In this document: positions 9,182 through 17,800 of the stretch, in pieces
How positions within the stretch are numbered: the first letter of the stretch is position 1
Layout of the letters: every line of letters begins with the position of its first letter
Origin: Streptomyces venezuelae ATCC 10712
Lineage (GTDB): Bacteria > Actinomycetota > Actinomycetes > Streptomycetales > Streptomycetaceae
Assembly (NCBI RefSeq): GCF_008639165.1
Contig: NZ_CP029197.1
Span: 1,116,001-1,180,000 of the forward strand
Direction of reading: 5' to 3'
DNA length: 64,000 nt
The notes under the pieces: generated by a model
Database searches by the model: none
What the model was told of the DNA's origin: nothing
What the model saw: only the letters and a program-made list of their open reading frames with translations
Translations under genes and position numbers: made by a program

Positions 9182-9787
9182 TCAGGGGGCGGCCGTCGCG
9201 TGGGTCCGGTCCGCCAGGACCAGGGCGTGCTCGACGACGGCCACCAGGACGTTCTTCACGGACTCGCGGTCCCGGGCGTCGCACATCAGCAGCTCCACCT
9301 CGGGATCGAGGTCGAGCGCCCCGCGCACGCTCTCGGCGGGGAACCGCCGGGCGCCCTCGAAGCAGTTGACCGCCACCGTGAACGGGATGCCGCGCCGCTC
9401 GAAGTAGTCGATGGCCGCGAAGCTGTCCTCCAGGCGGCGGGTGTCCGCCAGGACGACCGCGCCGAGGGCGCCCTGCGCCAGCTCGTCCCAGAGGAACCAG
9501 AAGCGGTCCTGGCCGGGGGTGCCGAACAGGTACAGGACGAGGTCCTCGCGGAGGGTGATCCGGCCGAAGTCCATGGCGACGGTGGTGGTCGTCTTGGTCT
9601 CGACCCCGTGCAGGTCGTCGACGGGACGCCCCGCCTCGCTCAGGATCTCCTCGGTCCGCAGCGGCCGGATCTCGCTGACCGCGCCCACCAGCGTCGTCTT
9701 GCCGACCCCGAACCCGCCCGCGACGAGGATCTTCAGGGTCACCGGCTCGACGTACGGCTTCTTGCGGCTAGAGCGCCCGAAGGCCAT
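9182..9787 (-). CDS. cvnD: conservon GTP-binding protein CvnD
   Basis: A 201-residue Ras-like GTPase. Walker A GGFGVGKTT is at residues 24-32, a Thr-rich switch TKTTTTVAMDFG follows, and GTPGQDRF occupies the switch II position. CvnD proteins work with CvnA-C in a membrane-associated complex likened to eukaryotic GPCR signalling. It is the last gene of the conservon, and its start overlaps the end of cvnC by 20 bp. The gene symbol is generic, as streptomycetes carry many conservons and the copy number is unknown here. Confidence 0.93.
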   Translation of the reverse strand: MAFGRSSRKKPYVEPVTLKILVAGGFGVGKTTLVGAVSEIRPLRTEEILSEAGRPVDDLHGVETKTTTTVAMDFGRITLREDLVLYLFGTPGQDRFWFLWDELAQGALGAVVLADTRRLEDSFAAIDYFERRGIPFTVAVNCFEGARRFPAESVRGALDLDPEVELLMCDARDRESVKNVLVAVVEHALVLADRTHATAAP

Positions 9788-10205
9788 TGATCACCTCGCG
9801 GAGAATGCTCACGTCCGGCAGCTCGGCCGGCGGAACGGGGCGGGTCACATGGACGAGTTCGTCCTCGACGAGGTCGCCGACGAGCACCCGGACCACCCCG
9901 ACGGGGAGGTCGAGTCCTGCGGCGAGCTCGGCGATCGACTGGGGCTGCTCGGCGCAGCGTTCGACGATCTCCACGTGCTCGGGGGAGAGCGTTTGGTCCC
10001 GGCCGGGGTCGTCGGCGGCGGGCTCGGGCACGACCAGCGCGATCAGGTCGAGCCGGTGGCGGGTGGCGGCGCTCGTCCGGCCGCGGGTCATCGCGTACGG
10101 ACGGACCACCGGTCCGGCCTCGTCGTCGAACCAGTGGTGGTGGCCCGGGGCGGGGCCGCCCTGATCCTGGGGGTTCAGCTGGTCGCGCTCGACTGCGTCA
10201 CTCAT
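9768..10205 (-). CDS. cvnC: conservon DUF742 protein CvnC
   Basis: A 145-residue DUF742 protein. The C-terminal two-thirds form a winged-helix-like domain (IAELAAGLDLPVGVVRVLVG region). The N-terminus contains the family's VRPYAMTRGRT motif. It is the third component of the conservon and bridges CvnB and CvnD. I chose the ATG at 10205 because GGGGA lies about four bases upstream. A GTG at 10220 overlaps the cvnB stop as GTGA but has no room for a ribosome site, so it is the alternative. Confidence 0.9.
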   Translation of the reverse strand: MSDAVERDQLNPQDQGGPAPGHHHWFDDEAGPVVRPYAMTRGRTSAATRHRLDLIALVVPEPAADDPGRDQTLSPEHVEIVERCAEQPQSIAELAAGLDLPVGVVRVLVGDLVEDELVHVTRPVPPAELPDVSILREVINGLRAL

Positions 10206-10216
10206 GCCGTCCCCAC

Positions 10217-10666
10217 TCACCCTCCCGCGGGCAGACCGGTCCGGGGCGCCGTCGCGAGGTGGGCCCCGACCCGCTTCACCATCAGCGTCATCTCGTAGGC
10301 GACCTGGCCGACGTCGGAGTCCGCGTCGGCGAGCACGGCGAGGCAGCTGCCGTCACCGGCGGCGGTGACGAACAGGAAGGCGTCCTCCAGTTCGACGACC
10401 GTCTGGCGGACCTTGCCGGCCTCGAAGTGCCGGCCGACGCCCTTGGCGAGGCTGTGGAACCCGGAGGCCACGGCGGCCAGGTGCTCGCCGTCCTCGCGGG
10501 TCAGGTCCTGGGAGGCACCGGTCGGGAGTCCGTCGCTGGAGAGCACCAGGGCCTTGCGGATGGACGCGACGCGCTGGACGAGCTCGTCGAGGAGCCAGTT
10601 CAGTTCGCCGTTTCCCTGGCCGTGTCCGGAGGTGGTGCTGGGTGCTGCGGCGTTCGGTGCGGTCAT
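10217..10666 (-). CDS. cvnB: conservon roadblock/LC7 protein CvnB
   Basis: A 149-residue roadblock/LC7 protein. The segment NWLLDELVQRVASIRKALVL near residues 23-42 begins the typical fold, followed by LSSDGLPTG. Members act as GTPase-activating or scaffolding partners of the CvnD GTPase. Its ATG overlaps the cvnA stop as ATGA, so kinase and roadblock protein are translationally coupled. Confidence 0.93.
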   Translation of the reverse strand: MTAPNAAAPSTTSGHGQGNGELNWLLDELVQRVASIRKALVLSSDGLPTGASQDLTREDGEHLAAVASGFHSLAKGVGRHFEAGKVRQTVVELEDAFLFVTAAGDGSCLAVLADADSDVGQVAYEMTLMVKRVGAHLATAPRTGLPAGG

Positions 10667-13600
10667 CGACCGTCCCCCTCGGGTGTCGTTCCTGGTGCTG
10701 TCGGGTCGTCGGGGTCGCTGTTGTGGCGACGCCCGCGCTGCCAGCCGCGCTGCATGGCGGCCATGCGGGCGCGTACCTCCTCGGCGTCCCGCTCGAAGGA
10801 GTCGGGGTCCGCGGGCGTGGCGGCGCCGCTCGTACGGGCGTCGGAGCGGCCGCCCGAGCCCCGGTCGGCCGGGCCGTCGGTGGCGCGCAGCTGGGGCGCG
10901 AGGCTTGCCTGGCGGACGCGCCGGGGCAGCCCGCCGAACGGCTCGGGGCCGTCCGCCGGCACGGGACCCTGCGGCGGTACGGAACCCCCCGGCGGCACGG
11001 GGCCCTCCGGCGGTACGGGGACGAGGGTGGGGCCGGTTCCCCTGGCGGGCACCGGCCGGCCGTCCCGGCCTGCGCCGTGCGGGTCGTGGCCCGGGCCGTC
11101 GGCCACCCGGCCGGGGGCCGGGTGCGCCCGGCCGGTCAGCGGCTGGTCGGGGCCGGGGAGGAGCTGCGAGCGGTCCGGCAGGGCGTACGAGCGGCCCGGG
11201 AGGGAGCCGTCACGGCCGGGGAACTCCTGGTTCGGCAGGGAGGCGCCGTGCTCGGGGTCGTCGCCCCGGCGTGCGCGGTCCGGCTCACCGGCGCGGCCGC
11301 GGTCACCGGTGCCGGCGGGGCCGCGATCGGCCGTGCCGACGCGGGAGCGGTCGCCGGGGCCGGCGCTGCCGCGGTCCAGGTCGGCCGTGCCGACGCGGGA
11401 GCGGTCGCCGGGGCCGGCGCTGCCGCGGTCGAGGTCGGCCGTGCCGACGCGGGAGCGGTCACGCTCCCCGGCGCGCCCCCGGTCGGGGTCCCCCGGGCCG
11501 GTGCGGCCGCGGTCCGGGTCGCCGTCGACGCGGCGGCCGTGGTCCACGACCAGGGTCGGGGTGGGGCGGCGGCGGGGCAGCGGCACGGGGCCGAGCACTC
11601 CCCCGTCGGCGGGCGCCTCCGGCTCGCCGGGGCCGTGCGTCCGGTCCGGGGCCTGCTGGTGCTGCTCGCCCGCCGGTGCGAGCCCGGCACGGCGCCGGCC
11701 GCGGGGCAGGAAGAGGCCGCCGCGCTCGCTCTCGGTGTCGAGCAGGTCGGCGGAGCGGTCGAGGAGCACGTCGAAGTCCTCGCCGCCGACCGGTCCTTCG
11801 AGCTCGACGGGACCGTCGAGCGGCCCCGGCGCCTCGGTCACGTCCGGGACCCTGGCGAGGGCCGGGCGACGGCTGGGCAGCGTGCCGCCGTCGACGGCCG
11901 GGTCCTCGGCGGCGCGCTCCGCGGCCGTGCGGTCCAGGGTCTTCCGGTCCAGGCGGAAGCCGGCGCCCTGGGTCTCGGGCGCGTCGGTGAGCAGCGCGGC
12001 CGGGATGAAGACGACCGCGGTGGTCCCTCCGTACGGGGAGGTCTGGAGCGAGACGCGGACGTTCTGCCGCTGGGCGAGCCGGCTGACCACGAACAGGCCG
12101 AGGCGGTCGGTGTCGGAGAGCTCGAACTCGGGGGTCTCGGCGAGCCGGAGGTTGGCGTCGAGCAGGGCGTCGGGGTTCATGCCGAGGCCGCGGTCGTGGA
12201 TCTCCAGCGTGAAGCCGTTGGCGACGCGCTCGCCGAGGACCTGGACGGCGGTGTGCGGGGGCGAGAACACCGTGGCGTTCTCGAGGAGTTCGGCGATGAG
12301 GTGGGTGAGGTCCGCGACGGCGGGGCCGCCGACGCCGAGGCGCGGGAGCCTGCGGACCTCGATCCGCTCGTAGTCCTCGACCTCGGCGACGGCGGCGCGG
12401 ACGACGTCCATCAGCTGGACGGGCTTGCGCCACTGCCGGGAGGGCGCGGCGCCGGAGAGGATGACGAGGCCCTCGGCGTGGCGCCGCATGCGGGTGGTGA
12501 GGTGGTCGAGCCGGAAGAGGTCGGCGAGCTCGTCGGTGTCCTCGGTGCGCCGTTCCATGGTGTCGAGGAGGGTGAGCTGGCGGTGGAGCAGGACCTGGTT
12601 GCGGCGGGCGAGGTTGACGAACACCTCGGACACCCCGCGCCGGAGCTCGGACTGCTTGACGGCGGCCTCGACGGCGGCGCGCTGGAGGGTGTTGAGGGCC
12701 TGGCCGACCTGGCCGACCTCGTCCTGCCCGTATCCCAGCTGGGGCACCTCGGTGCCGACGTCGACCTGTTCGCCCGCGGCGAGCCTGCGCATCACGCTGG
12801 GGAGCCGGACGCCGGAGACCTCCTGGGCCTCCTTCTGGAGGCGGCGCAGGTCGCGGACGAGGTCGCGGCCGATGCGGACGGAGATGACGATCGAGGCGAG
12901 CAGGGCGAGGAAGCCGAGGACTCCGGCGACGCCCGCCTTGAGGAGGACGCTGTACGCGGCGGGCTGGACGCGGTCCTGGTAGCGGTCGCCGGCCGCGGTG
13001 TTCTCGCGGGCCAGGTCGTCGAGGACGGGGCTGGCGTTGTCCTGCCAGTAGGCGGCGGTGACGGCGCGGGGGCTGTCGGTGGGGCCGGCCTCGATGATCG
13101 CGTTCTCGGCGGTGCGCAGCGGCTGGCTGTCGGGGCTGGTCCAGTACTTCTCGAAGCGGTCGCGTTCGGCGGTGGGCAGGAGTTCGAGGTTGACCTCGTA
13201 GAACTGCTCGCGCTTGGCGACGAGGTCGCTGATCGCGCGTATCTCCTGGGCGGTGACCCGGTCGGCGACGAGCGCGGAGAGGACGAGGGCGTCCTCGCGG
13301 GAGAGCAGTTCGCGTGCGCGGGTGACGCCGACGAGGGCGCGGCCCTGCTTGTCCATCTCCACGTTCTCGAGGGCGTGGAGGGTGATGAGGAAGCTGTAGC
13401 AGGGGTCGACGAGCCGGTTGTAGAACTCCAGGGCCTGCATCCGGCCGATGTCACGTTTCTCCACGGAGCGGCGCAGCGAGGCGATGCCTTCGAGCGCGTC
13501 GAGGAGGGAGGTGAGCTTCTGGGCGGTGACGGGCCGCATCTCCTCGCGTACGCCGGGGTCGGTGGCGTTGGCGCGGATCCGGGCGATCTGGCGGTCGGTG

Positions 13601-13872
13601 GCCCTGCGGGTCTCCTGCAGGGCGCCGAGGGTGCCGGAGCCCCGGGGGTCGGCGAGGTAGATGAGGGACTGGCGGCGTTCGAGCTGGATGACCCGGGCGG
13701 TGTCCTCGAGGGGGTAGCCGACCTTGTCGACGATGTAGCCGACGTCGAGGAGTTGGTCGGCCTCCCGGCCGGTCAGCACCGTGGCGAATCCCCAGAGACC
13801 AGTGAGGGAGACGAGCGGTACGAGCAGCAACGCCACGATCTTCCGGCGGATGGACTTCCCGCGAAAGCGCAT
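10663..13872 (-). CDS. cvnA: conservon sensor histidine kinase CvnA
   Basis: A 1069-residue membrane sensor. It has TM1 near residues 10-32, an extracytoplasmic nitrate/sulfonate-sensing (NIT) domain, TM2 (VLGFLALLASIVISVRIG) near 300, a HAMP-like linker and a GHKL ATPase domain with N-box IAELLENATVFSP. A Pro/Arg/Asp/Gly-rich disordered tail of about 400 residues follows and includes an 18-residue tandem repeat. It is the first gene of the conservon. MRFRGKS is the usual N-terminus of this family and sits behind GGGGGAGG. An upstream GTG at 13938 would add 22 residues. The tail is long and probably mediates contacts with CvnB-D. Confidence 0.9.
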   Translation of the reverse strand: MRFRGKSIRRKIVALLLVPLVSLTGLWGFATVLTGREADQLLDVGYIVDKVGYPLEDTARVIQLERRQSLIYLADPRGSGTLGALQETRRATDRQIARIRANATDPGVREEMRPVTAQKLTSLLDALEGIASLRRSVEKRDIGRMQALEFYNRLVDPCYSFLITLHALENVEMDKQGRALVGVTRARELLSREDALVLSALVADRVTAQEIRAISDLVAKREQFYEVNLELLPTAERDRFEKYWTSPDSQPLRTAENAIIEAGPTDSPRAVTAAYWQDNASPVLDDLARENTAAGDRYQDRVQPAAYSVLLKAGVAGVLGFLALLASIVISVRIGRDLVRDLRRLQKEAQEVSGVRLPSVMRRLAAGEQVDVGTEVPQLGYGQDEVGQVGQALNTLQRAAVEAAVKQSELRRGVSEVFVNLARRNQVLLHRQLTLLDTMERRTEDTDELADLFRLDHLTTRMRRHAEGLVILSGAAPSRQWRKPVQLMDVVRAAVAEVEDYERIEVRRLPRLGVGGPAVADLTHLIAELLENATVFSPPHTAVQVLGERVANGFTLEIHDRGLGMNPDALLDANLRLAETPEFELSDTDRLGLFVVSRLAQRQNVRVSLQTSPYGGTTAVVFIPAALLTDAPETQGAGFRLDRKTLDRTAAERAAEDPAVDGGTLPSRRPALARVPDVTEAPGPLDGPVELEGPVGGEDFDVLLDRSADLLDTESERGGLFLPRGRRRAGLAPAGEQHQQAPDRTHGPGEPEAPADGGVLGPVPLPRRRPTPTLVVDHGRRVDGDPDRGRTGPGDPDRGRAGERDRSRVGTADLDRGSAGPGDRSRVGTADLDRGSAGPGDRSRVGTADRGPAGTGDRGRAGEPDRARRGDDPEHGASLPNQEFPGRDGSLPGRSYALPDRSQLLPGPDQPLTGRAHPAPGRVADGPGHDPHGAGRDGRPVPARGTGPTLVPVPPEGPVPPGGSVPPQGPVPADGPEPFGGLPRRVRQASLAPQLRATDGPADRGSGGRSDARTSGAATPADPDSFERDAEEVRARMAAMQRGWQRGRRHNSDPDDPTAPGTTPEGDGR
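11333..11460. repeat. 54-bp tandem repeat in the cvnA tail
   Basis: Units begin at 11333, 11387 and 11441 and are nearly identical; the first two are complete and the third stops after 20 bp. The period is a multiple of three, so in the CvnA frame it encodes an 18-residue Asp/Arg/Ser/Gly-rich repeat and copy changes would keep the reading frame. Confidence 0.9.
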
Positions 13873-14305
13873 GGCCTCCCCCAGCTCGGCCCCCGTGACC
13901 ACGGGGGTCTTCACGTTCGTGACGTCCGGCGTCAACACGCGGCGTCAACCTTGAAATTCAACAAACGGCGGCGCGAGCCTACTACTGCATCACGGCCAGT
14001 CCGAAGGCATGTCCGGGCTATTTTCAGCCTGTCGAGTGAGTGTTGATCATGAGATGTCCTGTTATTCAGGGAGTTGGGATTGGCCACTGTGGCGCAGGAC
14101 ACCTGATGATGCGCCATTTCTCCGGTCTGCGGAGATGGCTGGAATTATTCGTTCCGCTCCTCCTCGCGTTGCCGTCGCCGTCGGCCGGGCGAAACCTTTT
14201 CCCTGTGACGTGCGTCAATAGGTACGGGGAGGGTTCTGTCCGCGTAAAGGGCCTCAAGACGGGCAACCGCTCCTGTAGTCGTTCGGTGTGGGGAGTGACA
14301 GAGCA
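13873..14305. other. intergenic region between cvnA and a small membrane protein gene
   Basis: This 433-bp gap separates divergent genes and is AT-richer than its surroundings, especially 13960-14060 and 14110-14230, as expected for promoters. I see no convincing -35/-10 pair, RNA fold or conserved short gene. The alternative GTG start of cvnA (13938) lies here. Confidence 0.6.
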
Positions 14306-14674
14306 ATGGAACACGAGTCGCGGTCTGCGCGGCAGTTGTGGGTCGAGGACGAGCGGGCCCGGCAGCGGATGCCCGACCCGGTGCGGACCGCCGCCGTGCG
14401 GGCCGTGATGATCACATCGGTGACGCTCGTCCAGGCCGTGGTGGCGTTCTTCTGCACCGTGTCGGGCTCCTGGCTGGCGTTCCCGGTGACGGTCAGCGCG
14501 GTGGTCTTCACCGTGGTGGCGACCTGGAGCGTCCTCGACGTCTGGATCACCCGTCAGGTCTGGCGCCAGCGCAACGGCGTGGTGTCCGAGCCGAGCAGCA
14601 CGGCGCGTCCGCCGCTCCGCGCCAAGCGCGACGCGAGCCGGGCGGAGACGTCGCCGCTCTCCGAGGCCGCCTGA
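14306..14674 (+). CDS. small two-helix membrane protein
   Basis: A 122-residue protein with a charged N-terminus, two hydrophobic segments (about 32-52 and 58-78) and a basic, Ser-rich cytoplasmic tail. No enzymatic motif is visible and I cannot assign a function. The ATG at 14306 is preceded by GGGGAG about ten bases upstream; a GTG six codons earlier is less likely. It is divergent from the conservon and ends before a strong hairpin. Confidence 0.75.
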   Translation: MEHESRSARQLWVEDERARQRMPDPVRTAAVRAVMITSVTLVQAVVAFFCTVSGSWLAFPVTVSAVVFTVVATWSVLDVWITRQVWRQRNGVVSEPSSTARPPLRAKRDASRAETSPLSEAA

Positions 14675-14711
14675 GCCCGGAAGCACGACGAGCGGCCCGG
14701 ACCCCGGGAAC

Positions 14712-14759
14712 ACGACGAGCGGCCCGGTCCCCTGTTCTGGGGACCGGGCCGCTCGTCGT
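14712..14759. terminator. perfect 21-bp hairpin, probably bidirectional
   Basis: The arms 14712-14732 and 14739-14759 are perfect complements around a six-base loop (TGTTCT). The hairpin lies between the small membrane gene and the convergent SMC-like operon. A near-copy of the left arm at 14685-14705 could pair with the same right arm, giving two alternative hairpins. Confidence 0.85.
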
Positions 14760-14822
14760 ATGCGTCGGGCTGTCCGTCGTGCGGGCCGGCCGCCCGTCCC
14801 TCGCGTCAGGCGTCCCGTCGGG

Positions 14823-17800
14823 TCAGGCGGACGGTGCCTGGGCGGGGTCGTCGGCGGTGTGGCGGCGGAACATCCTCGTCGCCGTGATCTCGCCGTGGAT
14901 CGCCTCGCCCTCACCGCCCTGCTGCGGCAGCCCCGGACGCAGATGCTCCTCCACGCTGATGTACTTGAGGCCGGCCCGCAGGTCGGCGTCGTTGCGCAGC
15001 CGGATCACCAGCGGGAACTCGGCGAGCGCGGTCGTGTCGAACAGCCCCGTCGTGTACAGCAGCTGAACGCCCAGCGCGTCCGACACGGCCCGCTGGAGCT
15101 CCAGGAGGTACGTGGCGTTGGCGCGGCCGATGGGATTGTCCAGGAACAGGGTGCCCGCGTGCCGGTGCTTGTCACGGCCCCGGTCGTTGGAGCGGAGCGC
15201 CGCCATCGTGCAGTACAGGGCGATGGCCGCGGTGAGCAGCTGGCCGCCGGAGAAGACGTCGCCCATCTGTCCGACGGGCACCCGCTCGGCCCGCAGCACC
15301 GCGTCGGGCTTGAGGATCTCGACGGACACGCCCTTGGGTTCCAGGGCCGCCTGAACTCCCCGCAGCAGCAGGGACATGCCGTCGCGGCGCAGGTCGGAGT
15401 TCTTCTTGACGGCGGCGCGGGTGGCCTCGTCGACGACCTCGCCGAGGCGCTCGGCGAGGGTGGCCTGGTCGGGCTCCTCGAAGCGGATCCGCAGGAACTC
15501 CTGCCCCGACCACTCGCCGAGGCCCTCGGGGAGCCGGGAGAGCCGCTGGGCGGAGCGCAGGGTCGCGAGCGAGGACTCCACGAGGCCGCGGAGCCGGTCC
15601 ACGATCGAGTCGCGGTTGCGCTCCAGCTGCTCCAGCTCGTCGGTGAGGACCCGCAGCCGGGGGGCGAAGGCCTCGGCCCACTTGGCGGCGTGTTCGGGCA
15701 GCGCGGCCGCGGGGAGTTCGCGGATCTGCTGGCGGGCCGGGGTGCGGACCTGCTCGTAGCGGGTGGAGTTGGCGTGCCGGACGAGGATGTCGCCGGCCTC
15801 GCGCACGGCGGCGTCCGCCGAGGACAGCTCGGCGGTGCAGCCGCGCAGCGACCGGCGGGCCTCGGCGGCCGTCGTGCGGGCCTCCTCCAGGCTGCCGGGG
15901 TACGGCTCCGACTCCTCCCGCTCCTCGTCCGTGTGGTCGCGCAGCAGGTCCCGCAGCAGGGCGGCGGTCTCCTCGAAGCCGCCCGCCGCGTCCTCGGCGG
16001 CGCGGTGGTCGCGGAGCAGGCCGGTGTGCGCGGCCCGCGCGGCGTCCAGGGCGTCGCTGCGGGAGGCGAGTTCCGCGGTGGCGGTACGGAGCAGGGCCTG
16101 GGCCTGCTCGGCGTCCGCCGGCTCCAGCTCCTCGGGGAGCTCGGTGTGGGCCTCGCCGTCCTCGGGGGCGAGCCGCTCGGCCTCGCCGCGCAGCCGGCCG
16201 AGCTTCTCGCTCGCCTCGGACGCGCGGGTCTCCAGCATCTGGACCAGCGACTCGGCGCGGGCGGCGGCCGCCTGCCGGGAGGGGCCGTCGGCGCCGTCGG
16301 TGGACTCCAGGAGCTGTTCGGCGCGGGTGCGGACCTTGTTGGTGAGGCGGTCGAGTTCGGCGAGGGCGGCGGACTCGTCGCTCTCGGCGCGGGCCTGCTC
16401 GGCCCGCAGGTCGGCGCCGACGCCGACCTTCTCGTACAGCTGGGAAGCGGCCCGGTAGGCCTCGCGCAGGGTGGGCAGTGCCGCGCGGGACGCGGGCGCC
16501 TCGCCCTCGGGGAGGGTGTCGGGGGCGCCGGCGATCTCGGCGCGCTCGGCGCGCAGGGCGCGGGCGGTGCGGTGGGCGTCGTCGGCGGAGCGCTGGGCGG
16601 CCCGGCGGTCCTCGTCGGCGGCGCGGGCGCGCTCCAGACAGGTCTGGGCGCGGGCCTCGGCCTCGGCGGCGTCGTCGGCGAGCTCGCGGAGCTTGGCCTG
16701 CCAGGCGGACCGCTCGCGGAGCCGGAACGCCAGGCCCGCGAGGGCGTCGGCGACCCGGCGGGCACGCTGGGCCGCCTCCTGGCGCTCGTCGCGCACCTGG
16801 GCGGCTTCGGCGGCGGCCTCGTCGGCCTCGGCGCGGGCCGCGCGGGCCTCGTCGAGGATCGCGGCCGCGGCGTCGGCGGTCTCCCGGGCGGTGGTGGCGA
16901 CGGCCGCGAGCTCGGCGAGCATGCCGGGCGGGCAGTCGGCGCGCCAGGAGCCGATCCGGGCGGCGAGGGAGCGGTCCGCGGCGAGCCGGGCGGCGAGGGC
17001 GCGGATCTCCTCGTCGCGGGCGGTGGCCCGGGCGCGCAGGGCGTGCCGCTCCTCGTCGGCGGCGTGCTCGTCGTGCATGGCCGGGTTCGGCGGTACGAGG
17101 AAGACGTCGTGGCTGCCGCCGTCCTGCGCCGGGTCCTGCGCCGGTACGGGGGCGAGCAGGGCGGCCGCGGTGCCGACGGCGACGGCGGAGCGGGGCAGCA
17201 GGGCGGCGGCGGCCAGGACCTCGCGGGCGCGTCCGTACGAGACGGGGTCGGTGATCACGACGCCGTCGACGAGCTCGGGGCGGGCGGCGAGCACGCGCGC
17301 GTGGTCGGCGGGGTCCACGGCCTGGGCGAGGTACCGCCAGCCGGGGAGGGCGGGGATGCCGTGCTCGCCGAGGTGCTCGACGGTGGCGAGGACGTCGGGT
17401 CCCGGCGGCAGCAGGCCGCCGTCGCCGAGGGCGCCGAGGATGCGGGAGTCGTCGGCGGCGGCGGTGCGCAGCTCGAAGAGCTGGCGCTCGGCGGAGGCGA
17501 CGGCCTGGTCGAGCATGCCGCGCAGTTCGTCGGCGTACCGGTCGAACTCGGTGACGGTGAGCGGCCCCTGGGAGGCCGGTCCGGAGTCCGTCCCGGGCGC
17601 GTCCTCGGCGTCGGCGGTGGCCGCGCGCTGGCCGGGGAAGTTCGAGCCGGGGGCGGAGAGCTGCGGGCCGGTGGCGGGCAGGCTGAGGAGTTCCGCGAGG
17701 CGGTCCTCGGCGGCGAGGACCTCGGCGGCGCGGCGCTCCGCGTCGTAGGCGTTCCCGGCGGCCTCGGCGGCGTCGGCGGCGCGGGCCGCGGCGAGTTCGG

